Shown here piece after piece: positions 16,864 to 24,592 of a stretch of DNA of 64,000 nucleotides (its first letter is position 1; each line of letters begins with the position of its first letter). The notes below the pieces were generated by a model. The model was not told where the DNA came from. It did not search any database and saw nothing but the letters and a program-made list of their open reading frames with translations. The stretch lies in contig WPHV01000011.1 of assembly GCA_009744235.1 (NCBI GenBank), positions 124,001-188,000 of the forward strand, read 5' to 3'. Position numbers and translations under genes: made by a program. This DNA comes from Gillisella vitis (GTDB lineage: Bacteria > Pseudomonadota > Alphaproteobacteria > Rhizobiales > Rhizobiaceae).

Positions 16864-17138
16864 AGCTGACGCGCTTTCCACCAGGCAGCAATCTGCTTGC
16901 GGCGGCGAAAAGCCACCAAGCTGAACAGAACAGTGCTATCGACGACGATGGCACGCATGACCAGCGGCGGAATGCTTTCCGGCGCGATGCCCAGAACATT
17001 GCCATAGATGGTAAAGACCAGATCATGGGTCTGGCGGGTCAGCATGAAAAAACCGAAGCTCATGTCGTTGAGCGACAGATAATACCAGCTTCCCAAAAGC
17101 AGGATTGGCCCGGCCCAGAAAATCAGCAAATATTTCAT
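16818..17138 (-). CDS. Small membrane protein of unknown function (DUF6105-like)
   Basis: A 106-residue protein with two hydrophobic segments (about 3-20 and 60-78), the first followed by YLSLNDMSFGFFMLTRQTHDLVF and a short IYGNVLGIAPESIPPL segment. I recall a similar uncharacterised rhizobial family (DUF6105), but the assignment is from memory. It starts within the stop of the next gene upstream (ATGA overlap of 4 bases), which supports translation, and its end overlaps ruvX on the other strand. Confidence 0.7.
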   Translation of the reverse strand: MKYLLIFWAGPILLLGSWYYLSLNDMSFGFFMLTRQTHDLVFTIYGNVLGIAPESIPPLVMRAIVVDSTVLFSLVAFRRRKQIAAWWKARQLQSVDARPDSLSSAP

Positions 17139-17350
17139 GCCAGCCTCCCCTTGGTCGAGAGGTATTGGGCAGAGACGGATTGACGCGGCAGGAGATGGTC
17201 GAAAAGATCATCCGGCGCCTTCAGCACCAGCCAATTGATCGCCGCCATGACAGACAGCACCAATGCCGGCACCGCAATATCCAATGCCAAAACGGCAAAA
17301 AACGCCATCATGACGCCCAGTGCCACAGATTTCCGAAGGCCAGTCATCAT
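17135..17350 (-). CDS. Small hypothetical membrane protein
   Basis: A 71-residue protein with one long hydrophobic stretch or helical hairpin (about residues 8-44, SVALGVMMAFFAVLALDIAV onward), then a short polar tail containing APDDLFDHLLPRQ. It overlaps the following gene by 4 bases (ATGA), an arrangement rarely produced by chance, so the pair is probably a small two-gene operon. Not recognised. Upstream at 17414-17430 is AACCTT/AAGGTT, a 6-bp inverted repeat with a 5-base loop. Confidence 0.65.
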   Translation of the reverse strand: MMTGLRKSVALGVMMAFFAVLALDIAVPALVLSVMAAINWLVLKAPDDLFDHLLPRQSVSAQYLSTKGRLA

Positions 17351-17482
17351 TACCCGCCCCTATTGGTTGCATTTACCAGCAGAGTTAACGGTTAATGAAT
17401 GCCGCACAACGTAAACCTTTTATTAAGGTTAATTTTTGGAGGTGGGGCTGTGGATAGATTTATTGCGAACGGAAATCTAATC

Positions 17483-17911
17483 TCAAAAGCGCTTTTTCAG
17501 AAAATATTGTCCATGGGCTTTTTCGCCCGCCTCAAGTTCGCCGAATAGCTGAAATCCGAGCTTTTCATAGAACGGACGGGCCTGAAAATCGAAGGTCTCC
17601 AGCCAGATCCCTTCGCTTTCGTGGCGGCGGGCAATCGCCTCTGCTTCTTCCATCAGGCGTCGGCCAAGACCCAATCCCCGATAGGCCTCAGGGACGATCA
17701 AAAGCTTTACAAAACTCCATCCGTGATCCGTCAGACCATATAATCCGCCGATAACATCCCCGCTCTCCGGGTCCCGCAAAAGAATCGCGAATTCGACATA
17801 GAAAGCGTGCTGAGCCATCGCATTATTGTAGGTCAGCAAAGCATCGAGAATTGACGCCTTCTGCTGCGACGTAACGTTATCCTCGACGATTTCAATACGG
17901 GGCACCCGCAT
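17483..17911 (-). CDS. GNAT family N-acetyltransferase
   Basis: A 142-residue GNAT protein: AILLRDPESGDVIGGLYGLT, VKLLIVPEAYRGLGLGRRLMEEAE with the acetyl-CoA loop RGLGLG, LETFDFQARPFYEKLGFQLFGEL, and a YFLKKRF end. This layout (a short N-terminus, then the GGLYG strand) is that of the ElaA/YitI-like small GNATs of unknown substrate. It is transcribed convergently with nothing; the AidB-like gene lies upstream on the same strand after 60 bases. Confidence 0.87.
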   Translation of the reverse strand: MRVPRIEIVEDNVTSQQKASILDALLTYNNAMAQHAFYVEFAILLRDPESGDVIGGLYGLTDHGWSFVKLLIVPEAYRGLGLGRRLMEEAEAIARRHESEGIWLETFDFQARPFYEKLGFQLFGELEAGEKAHGQYFLKKRF

Positions 17912-17971
17912 GATGACGCCACCTCCTTGAGGGTATCAAGCTTTCTAAAAACTGAGTTCCGAAACCGCGTC

Positions 17972-19615
17972 TCAATCTACCGCCGGATACAGCAAATCGA
18001 TCAGATACCGGCTGTCGAACCGCGCATCCAGCACGCCGTAGGTATTTCGCCAGCCGCCTGTCAGGCGTGTCTCAAGAAAGGCATCAGCAATCTTGCCTGC
18101 ACCCATGCGGTAAAGTTCGGCGGCGGCGGCGGCGAGTGCCATTTGTTCGACCAACAAACGCGCCGCGCCCTCGTCGCGTTCGCAGAGCGCCATGGCGGCC
18201 CGCAGCACTTCGACGGTCTTGCGGCCTGACGGACCAAGATCGCGCTCAAGCTCGGCAAATACCATTTCGAACAGGTCTTTGCCACGGGCCAGCACGCGCA
18301 ACACGTCCAGCGCCATGACATTGCCGGAGCCTTCCCAGATGGCGTTAACAGGGGCCTCGCGGTAATGACGGGCAATGGCGCGTTCTTCGACATAGCCGCT
18401 GCCGCCGATGCATTCCATCGCTTCATAGATCAGCGGCGGTGCCATCTTGCAGACCCAGTATTTCACCACCGGCGTCATCACCCGTGCGTAAGCTGCGTCG
18501 GCGGGATTATCACGCGCACGGTCGAAGGCCTCGGCCAGCCGGAAGGACAGCGCCGTTGCCGCCGCCACATCCAGCGCCATATCGGCCAGAACGCGGGTCA
18601 TGATCGGCTGGTCCACCAGCTTTTTGCCGAATACGGAGCGGCCCCGCACATGGTGCACAGCCTCCGCCATCGAAGCGCGCATGATGCCAGCCGAAGCCAA
18701 TGCGCAATCCAGCCGGGTCAAAGTCACCATTTCCAGAATGGTGCGGATGCCGCCGCCCTGCTCGCCCAGCAGGAAGCCGAAGGCATCGGTAAATTCGACC
18801 TCGGAGGAGGCATTCGACCGGTTGCCGATCTTGTCCTTCAGCCGCTGGAACTGCAAGCCGTTGGCCGAACCGTCTTCCAACAGGCGCGGCACCAGAAAAC
18901 AGCCGACGCCCTCAGGCATCTGCGCCAGCATCACGAACCCATCGCTCATCGGTGCCGACATGAACCATTTGTGGCCGGAGAGCCGGTAGATCCCCTCGCC
19001 CACCCGTGTGGCGGTGGAAATATTGGCGCGTACATCGGTGCCGCCCTGTTTCTCCGTCATGCCCATGCCAATGGTGATGGCGGATTTCTGCATGGCGGGG
19101 CGGTTGGAACTGTCATATTTGCGCGACAGAATTTTTGGCGCCCATTCCTTCTGCACCCGGGGCGAGCCCATCAGGGCAGCAACCGAGGCGCTGGTCATGG
19201 TCAGCGGGCAGAGATGGCCGCATTCGAGCTGGGCGGTGAGATAGAATCGCACGGCGCGGGCCTTGTGGTCCTGACCGCGTGCATCAGCTAAATTTTCCCA
19301 GACGGAGGAATGCAGGCCGGTTGCCATGGAACGGCGCATCAGCGCATGCCAGGCCGGATGAAACTCCACCACGTCAAGCCGCTCGCCGCGCGGCCCGTGG
19401 GTGCGCAGTTCCGGCGGATTGTGGTTGGCCATGCGGGCCAGTTCCTGCGCCTCATGCGAGGTCACATAGCGGCCAAGCGTATCATATTCATCGCGCAGGT
19501 TGCGGCTGAGGCCATTGGTAATATCGACCACCAGCGGATCGGTGCGAAAGGCGTTCACGCCGGACCAGGGCCTTGGCTGATTGAGTTCCAGCAATTTGTC
19601 TTCCGTACGGCTCAT
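17972..19615 (-). CDS. AidB-like acyl-CoA dehydrogenase family protein
   Basis: A 547-residue flavoprotein matching E. coli AidB in length and in its distinctive order: GMGMTEKQGGTDVRAN (FAD and substrate loop), GHKWFMSAPMSDGFVMLAQ, GNRSNASSEVEF, IGGSGYVEE and IWEGSGNVMALDVLRVLAR. The last block, with the AidB-type C-terminal extension, separates it from short-chain acyl-CoA dehydrogenases. AidB is induced in the adaptive response to alkylation in E. coli and binds DNA; no Ada-type operator was recognised here. ATG at 19615 was chosen; the reading frame continues upstream to 19819 but that part has no homology features. Divergent from pyrB. Confidence 0.9.
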   Translation of the reverse strand: MSRTEDKLLELNQPRPWSGVNAFRTDPLVVDITNGLSRNLRDEYDTLGRYVTSHEAQELARMANHNPPELRTHGPRGERLDVVEFHPAWHALMRRSMATGLHSSVWENLADARGQDHKARAVRFYLTAQLECGHLCPLTMTSASVAALMGSPRVQKEWAPKILSRKYDSSNRPAMQKSAITIGMGMTEKQGGTDVRANISTATRVGEGIYRLSGHKWFMSAPMSDGFVMLAQMPEGVGCFLVPRLLEDGSANGLQFQRLKDKIGNRSNASSEVEFTDAFGFLLGEQGGGIRTILEMVTLTRLDCALASAGIMRASMAEAVHHVRGRSVFGKKLVDQPIMTRVLADMALDVAAATALSFRLAEAFDRARDNPADAAYARVMTPVVKYWVCKMAPPLIYEAMECIGGSGYVEERAIARHYREAPVNAIWEGSGNVMALDVLRVLARGKDLFEMVFAELERDLGPSGRKTVEVLRAAMALCERDEGAARLLVEQMALAAAAAELYRMGAGKIADAFLETRLTGGWRNTYGVLDARFDSRYLIDLLYPAVD

Positions 19616-19922
19616 CCGCGTTCCAATTTTTATCTTTAGTCTTACAGCAATGCCGCAAATCGATCTTTGTCGATGGTCTTTAACACGTTTGCGCAGATTT
19701 GCGACAGCATGGGGCGGGCCAACCGACCAAAACGGGGGACAAAGGCTTGCACGTCTCAAGCAGGCTTGCTCCTGATCATCGCAGTCTTTATAGACCGCGC
19801 GACCCCTTCGGAGTCTCATGCTTTCATTACAAGCCGAGAGACTTCAAAGCCTTTCGTTGTCGTTTGTCCTGTCGGAAAATCGGGCTCCATTTTTCCCTGA
19901 CGAACTCTAGGAGAACATGCGC
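19616..19922. other. Intergenic region between divergent aidB-like and pyrB genes
   Basis: About 305 bases. The pyrB-proximal part at 19873-19911 contains TCCATTTTTCCCTGACGAAC, near-identical to a stretch at 43037-43056; both look like copies of a dispersed rhizobial repeat. A clear AGGAG precedes the pyrB start. No RNA gene or credible ORF was found in the rest. Confidence 0.5.
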
Positions 19923-20879
19923 ATGGTCTTCTTTCCCCATCGCCATCTGATTGGCATCAAGGGCCTTACCGAAACCGATATTACCTATCTGCTCGATAAA
20001 GCTGACGAAGCGGTAAAAATCAGCCGCCAGCGTGAAAAAAAGACCTCGACCCTGCGCGGTCTGACCCAGATCAACCTGTTTTTCGAGGCGTCCACCCGCA
20101 CCCAGTCATCCTTCGAGCTGGCGGGCAAGCGGCTCGGTGCCGATGTGATGAACATGTCGGTCGGTAATTCGTCGGTCAAGAAAGGCGAAACGCTGATCGA
20201 TACGGCGATGACGCTGAACGCCATGCACCCGGACGTGCTGGTCGTGCGCCATGCCTCAGCCGGTGCGGCAGCGCTTCTGTCGCAAAAGGTCGCCTGCGCG
20301 GTGATCAATGCCGGCGATGGCCAACATGAACATCCAACCCAGGCGCTGCTCGACGCGCTGACCATCCGGCGCGCCAAGGGCAAGCTGTCGCGGATCATCG
20401 TCGCGATCTGCGGCGACGTGCTGCATTCGCGCGTGGCCCGTTCCAATATTCTCCTGCTCAATGCCATGGGCGCGCGGGTCAGGGTCGTGGCGCCCGCCAC
20501 GCTGCTGCCATCGGGCATTGCCGATATGAGTGTCGAAGTCTTCCACGATATGAAGGAAGGCCTGAAGGGCGCCGATGTCGTGATGATGCTGCGCTTGCAG
20601 CGCGAGCGCATGGCAGGGTCGTTTGTCCCATCGATCCGCGAATATTTCCACTTCTACGGGCTTGATGCTGAAAAGCTGAAAGCCGCCAAGGAAGACGCCC
20701 TGGTCATGCATCCCGGCCCGATGAACCGAGGAGTGGAAATCGCCTCCGATGTGGCCGATGGGCCGCAAAGCGTCATCGAAAGCCAGGTCGAGATGGGCGT
20801 CGCCGTACGCATGGCCGTGATGGAATCGCTGCTGATCTCTGACAATAACGGCCCGCGTAGCGAAGGAGTTGGCGCATGA
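19923..20879 (+). CDS. pyrB: Aspartate carbamoyltransferase catalytic subunit
   Basis: A 318-residue ATCase that joins carbamoyl phosphate and aspartate in pyrimidine synthesis. The carbamoyl phosphate loop FFEASTRTQSSFELAGKRLG, the VVRHASAGAA loop, HPTQALLDALT and MHPGPMNRGVEI are all present. ATG at 19923 lies 9 bases after AGGAG and gives the common length; the ATG at 19917 is too close to the Shine-Dalgarno. No pyrI is present. The last 4 bases overlap the pyrC-like gene (ATGA), so the two proteins are made together, consistent with a class A ATCase that needs a dihydroorotase-like partner. Confidence 0.97.
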   Translation: MVFFPHRHLIGIKGLTETDITYLLDKADEAVKISRQREKKTSTLRGLTQINLFFEASTRTQSSFELAGKRLGADVMNMSVGNSSVKKGETLIDTAMTLNAMHPDVLVVRHASAGAAALLSQKVACAVINAGDGQHEHPTQALLDALTIRRAKGKLSRIIVAICGDVLHSRVARSNILLLNAMGARVRVVAPATLLPSGIADMSVEVFHDMKEGLKGADVVMMLRLQRERMAGSFVPSIREYFHFYGLDAEKLKAAKEDALVMHPGPMNRGVEIASDVADGPQSVIESQVEMGVAVRMAVMESLLISDNNGPRSEGVGA

Positions 20880-22168
20880 ACAAGCCGCTTGTCTTCAACA
20901 ATGCCCGCATTATCGATCCGTCCCGTTCGCTGGATGAGGTTGGCAGCATTATCGTCGGTGCCGATGGCCGCATTCTGGCCGCCGGTGCGGATGCCCGAAA
21001 TCAGGGAGCACCCGAGGGTGCCGAGGTCAGAGACTGCAAAGGACTGGTGGCCGCACCGGGTCTGGTGGATGCGCAGGTGTTTGTCGGCGAACCCGGCGGC
21101 GAACACCGCGAAACACTGGCTTCCGCTGGCAAGGCCGCAGCGGCTGGCGGCGTAACCTCCTTCGTGATGATGCCGGATACCGATCCTGTCATCGACGACA
21201 TCGCCCTGGTGGAATTCATCAAGAACGCGGCGCGGGAAAAATCGCCGGTCAATATCTATCCGGCCGCGGCCCTGACCCGTCGGTTGCGCGGCGAGGAAAT
21301 GACCGAATTCGGCCTGTTGCAACAGGCGGGCGCGGTCTGCTTCACCAATGGCCGCCATGGGCTGGACGATACGCTGGTGCTGCGCCGGGCGATGACCTAT
21401 GCGCGGGAATTCGGCGCGGTGATTTCGCTGGAACTGCACGAAAAATATCTCGGCAATGGCGTGATGAACGAAGGCCTGTTTGCCAGTTGGCTGGGCTTGT
21501 CCGGCGTGCCGAAGGAAGCCGAAATCATTCCGCTGGAACGCGACCTGCGTATCGCCGGGCTAACGCGGGCAAAATATCATGCCGCCAAGATTTCGGTGCC
21601 CGGCTCGGTGGAGGCCATCAAACTTGCCCGCGCACGCGGCGCAAACGTCACCTGCGGTATTTCCATCAACAATCTGTCGCTGAACGAAAACGATATCGGT
21701 GAATACCGGACCTTCTTCAAGCTGGCCCCGCCGCTGCGGGCCGAGGATGATCGGGTAGCGATGGTCGAGGCCTTGGCAAGCGGCGATATCGACATCATCG
21801 TTTCAGCCCATGATCCGCAGGATGTCGATACCAAGCGCCTGCCATTTGCCGATGCTGCCGATGGCGCGGTTGGTCTGGAAACCGTGCTGGCAGCAGCTCT
21901 CAGGCTGCATCATGCCGGTCAGGTGCCGCTGATGCGGCTGATCGATGCGATGTCCACCCGGCCTGCCGAAATTTTCGGGCTGGATGCCGGCACATTGAAG
22001 CCGGGCGCAAAGGCCGATATCGTGCTCATCGATCTGGACGAGCCATGGTTGGTTGCCAAGGAGACGCTGTTGTCGCGCTCCAAGAATACACCCTTTGAAG
22101 ACGCCCGCTTCTCCGGCCGCGCTGTCGCCACCTATGTGGCGGGCCGTCCGGTGTTTTCTCTGTTTTGA
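20876..22168 (+). CDS. Dihydroorotase-like protein (PyrC'), probably catalytically inactive
   Basis: A 430-residue amidohydrolase-fold protein coupled to pyrB. It keeps the dihydroorotase scaffold (GLVAAPGLVDA, VMNEGLFASWLGLSGVPKEAE, PPLRAEDDRVAMVEAL, DGAVGLET) but not its metal site. The usual DxHVHLREPG reads DAQVFVGEPG at 65-74, with both His and the Arg lost; the usual SDDG reads TNG near 157; the HiaHvST block reads YHAAKISVP with the second His a Lys; the PHHL block reads INNL; and TDHAPH reads SAHDPQ at 310-315, losing the catalytic Asp. Inactive pyrC' partners that assemble with ATCase are known in Pseudomonas. An active PyrC should be encoded elsewhere. Databases may label it simply dihydroorotase. 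Confidence 0.9.
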   Translation: MNKPLVFNNARIIDPSRSLDEVGSIIVGADGRILAAGADARNQGAPEGAEVRDCKGLVAAPGLVDAQVFVGEPGGEHRETLASAGKAAAAGGVTSFVMMPDTDPVIDDIALVEFIKNAAREKSPVNIYPAAALTRRLRGEEMTEFGLLQQAGAVCFTNGRHGLDDTLVLRRAMTYAREFGAVISLELHEKYLGNGVMNEGLFASWLGLSGVPKEAEIIPLERDLRIAGLTRAKYHAAKISVPGSVEAIKLARARGANVTCGISINNLSLNENDIGEYRTFFKLAPPLRAEDDRVAMVEALASGDIDIIVSAHDPQDVDTKRLPFADAADGAVGLETVLAAALRLHHAGQVPLMRLIDAMSTRPAEIFGLDAGTLKPGAKADIVLIDLDEPWLVAKETLLSRSKNTPFEDARFSGRAVATYVAGRPVFSLF

Positions 22169-22185
22169 ACGTATAGGAGCCGGCC

Positions 22186-22815
22186 ATGCCCAGCCTCGAT
22201 TATAGCCAGGTGACGATCACAGCCCTTATCGCCTCGCTGGCGATCGGCTATCTGCTCGGCTCCATCCCTTTCGGACTGATCCTGACCCGGATGGCGGGCC
22301 TGGGCGATGTGCGCAATATCGGTTCCGGCAATATCGGCGCCACCAATGTTCTGCGCACTGGCAATAAAAAGCTAGCGGCTGCCACCCTGCTGCTCGACGC
22401 GCTGAAAGCAACGGCTGCGGCGCTGATCGCCCAGAAACTGTTCGGCTCCGATACGGTGCATCTGCCGGGCCTGCTTGGCGGCTTTGCTGCTTTTATCGGC
22501 CACCTTTTCCCGGTCTGGCTTGGTTTCAAGGGCGGCAAGGGCGTGGCCACCTATATCGGCACATTGCTCGGCATTTTTCCGTTGATGGTACTGGTCTTTG
22601 CCATCGTCTGGCTATCGATTGCTTTCCTCAGCCGCTATTCCTCGCTATCAGCACTGGTTGCAACCCTTGTCATTCCGGTTGCATTGTGGATACTCGGTCA
22701 GCCGGAAGCTGCCATGATCACGTCGGCCATGACTGTGATCACCTGGGGCAAGCACAAGGCAAATATTGAAAGACTTATTTCAGGCACCGAGAGCAAGATC
22801 GGTAAAAAAGGATAG
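22186..22815 (+). CDS. plsY: Acyl-phosphate:glycerol-3-phosphate acyltransferase
   Basis: A 209-residue inner-membrane enzyme with five predicted membrane segments, which acylates glycerol-3-phosphate from acyl phosphate to start phospholipid synthesis. The three family motifs are visible: GYLLGSIPFGLILTR near 20-35, GSGNIGATNVLRTGNKK near 45-61, and HLFPVWLGFKGGKGVAT near 106-122; TWGKHKANIERLISGTE is the C-terminal block. It follows pyrC' by 17 bases and precedes dprA by 6, a common rhizobial order. Confidence 0.97.
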   Translation: MPSLDYSQVTITALIASLAIGYLLGSIPFGLILTRMAGLGDVRNIGSGNIGATNVLRTGNKKLAAATLLLDALKATAAALIAQKLFGSDTVHLPGLLGGFAAFIGHLFPVWLGFKGGKGVATYIGTLLGIFPLMVLVFAIVWLSIAFLSRYSSLSALVATLVIPVALWILGQPEAAMITSAMTVITWGKHKANIERLISGTESKIGKKG

Positions 22816-22821
22816 AACACA

Positions 22822-23973
22822 ATGTCGGCAGGCGGTTCTGGACGCTCGGGGATCGCCCTGACGGAAAAACAAAGAACCGCCTGGCTGAGGTTGATACGTT
22901 CCGACAATGTTGGCCCGGCCACCTTTCGCGACCTGATCAACAATTTCGGCACTGCCGAACGCGCCTTGGACATGCTGCCCGAATTGTCGCAGCGCGGCGG
23001 CGCCACTCGCTCCATCCGCATCGCCACGATTGCCGAGGCCGAACGCGAGCTGGACTTTGCCCGCAAATTCGGGGCGCGATTCGTCGGGATCGGCGAACCG
23101 GACTATCCCCCCGCGCTGCGCCAGATCGACGCGGCACCACCGCTTCTGGCGATGAAAGGCTCTGGCAGCACCGCTATCCGCCCCTCGATCGGCATCGTCG
23201 GCTCACGCAATGCCTCGATCAGCGGCGTGAAAATGGCATCACTGCTGGCGCGCGATTGCGGTACAACCGGCTACACCATCACCTCGGGACTTGCGCGCGG
23301 CATCGATGCGGGCGCGCATCGAGCAAGCCTGGACACCGGCACGATGGCCGCATTGGCAGGCGGACTCGACCGGCCCTATCCGCCTGAGAATGTCGATCTC
23401 TTGAAAGACATCTGGGATGGCAAGGGTGTGGCGATCAGCGAAATGCCATTTGGCTGGGAGCCCCGCGCCCGTGACTTTCCAAGACGCAACCGGCTGATTG
23501 CCGGAACCTCACTTGGGGTTGTAGTCATCGAAGCCGCCAGCCGCTCCGGCTCACTGATTACCGCACGGCTGGCCGCCGATTTCGGACGACTGGTGTTTGC
23601 CGTGCCGGGCTCGCCGCTCGATCCGCGCTGTCATGGAACCAATGGGCTGTTGAAAAACGGTGCGACGATCACCACCGAGGCCCGGGATATTCTCGAGGCG
23701 CTATCCCCGCTCAGCAGTATTGACTTGTTTTCCCAGCCGCAGGTGGAAGAACCGGTCTATGAAGAAAGCGAGACCTTCAACCAGCCACCCGGAGAACAGG
23801 ATCGCAGCCGGATCATCGATGCGTTGGGCATAACGCCGGTCGAAGTCGATGATATCATTCGCCACACCCAATTGCCGCCGTCTGCCGTCTATCTGGTGAT
23901 GCTGGAACTGGATATTGCCGGTCGCCTGCACCGTCATCCCGGTGGCCTGGTTTCGATTGCACCGCTGGATTAA
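22822..23973 (+). CDS. dprA: DNA-processing protein DprA
   Basis: A 383-residue DprA/Smf, the RecA-loader that protects incoming single-stranded DNA in transformation. The N-terminal SAM-like helical region (residues 15-60) is followed by the Rossmann-like core with IGIVGSRNASISGVKMA, YTITSGLARGIDAGAHRASL, LAGGLDRPYPPEN, RNRLIAGTSLGVVVIEAA and SGSLITARLAADFGR. A C-terminal winged-helix domain (about 325-383, VEVDDIIRHTQLPPSAVYLVM) completes the long form. Rhizobia are not classically competent, so its role may lie in conjugal or recombination DNA handling; that is inference. Confidence 0.95.
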   Translation: MSAGGSGRSGIALTEKQRTAWLRLIRSDNVGPATFRDLINNFGTAERALDMLPELSQRGGATRSIRIATIAEAERELDFARKFGARFVGIGEPDYPPALRQIDAAPPLLAMKGSGSTAIRPSIGIVGSRNASISGVKMASLLARDCGTTGYTITSGLARGIDAGAHRASLDTGTMAALAGGLDRPYPPENVDLLKDIWDGKGVAISEMPFGWEPRARDFPRRNRLIAGTSLGVVVIEAASRSGSLITARLAADFGRLVFAVPGSPLDPRCHGTNGLLKNGATITTEARDILEALSPLSSIDLFSQPQVEEPVYEESETFNQPPGEQDRSRIIDALGITPVEVDDIIRHTQLPPSAVYLVMLELDIAGRLHRHPGGLVSIAPLD

Positions 23974-24135
23974 ACAAGGCTGCCTTTGGAAAAGTCGAAA
24001 CCGGGTCGCCCAAAAAGATCAGCGAAAGCAATGGACGCGACAATCTGCCTGGCACGGCAGATGGGGGGAGGCACAACTGAAAACGTCTGTGTCGCGTACT
24101 CTGGCTCTATCAGAACAAGACAAAACCAAAGATTT

Positions 24136-24342
24136 TCAAAGCGATCTTTTGGTGTTTGAGATCATTCTCGGCGCTTTATGGCGGCGTTGAAGGTCGCCGG
24201 CCTCTTCAAAGGCCATCTCGATCAGGTAGCAAAGCATCTGTGCCCCCTCCTTTTCGGCAACCAGCCGTAATTCGCCCAGCATCTGGCGCACATAGGCTAT
24301 GCTTTCCCGGCTATGAAGTTCCGCTGCGCCACTGCCCGTCAT
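24136..24342 (-). CDS. Small conserved hypothetical protein
   Basis: A 68-residue helical protein with SIAYVRQMLGELRLVAEKEGAQMLCYLIEMAFEEAGDL. I have the impression that similar short proteins recur in Rhizobiales, but I do not recognise a named domain. No membrane segment or signal peptide. The start at 24342 lacks a strong Shine-Dalgarno. It lies on the opposite strand between dprA and topA. The codon pattern and hydrophobic heptad-like spacing favour a real gene. Confidence 0.6.
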   Translation of the reverse strand: MTGSGAAELHSRESIAYVRQMLGELRLVAEKEGAQMLCYLIEMAFEEAGDLQRRHKAPRMISNTKRSL

Positions 24343-24592
24343 TACGTGTTCCCGTCGTGGAAATACAACCTGAATATGTATATTTGCTACCTATGCAACA
24401 TAGGATACAGAAATGATTTATGATTGCAATACCATTTTTATAAACTTTCGGTTGTGCAAGCGTGTAATGGATAAAATGCATGAGGGGACTTGACCCCGGC
24501 GCAATCCCTGTCCATGTCGAACCATCGATGCTTGAACCCTCGCCAGAATCGACGCCATATGCAACAAACGGGGCCATGTTCAGAGAAACAGA

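Noticed and set aside
17414..17430. AACCTT/AAGGTT hairpin followed by AATTTTT as a terminator
   Set aside because: Short AT-rich stem, on the wrong strand for both neighbouring genes; only mentioned in passing.
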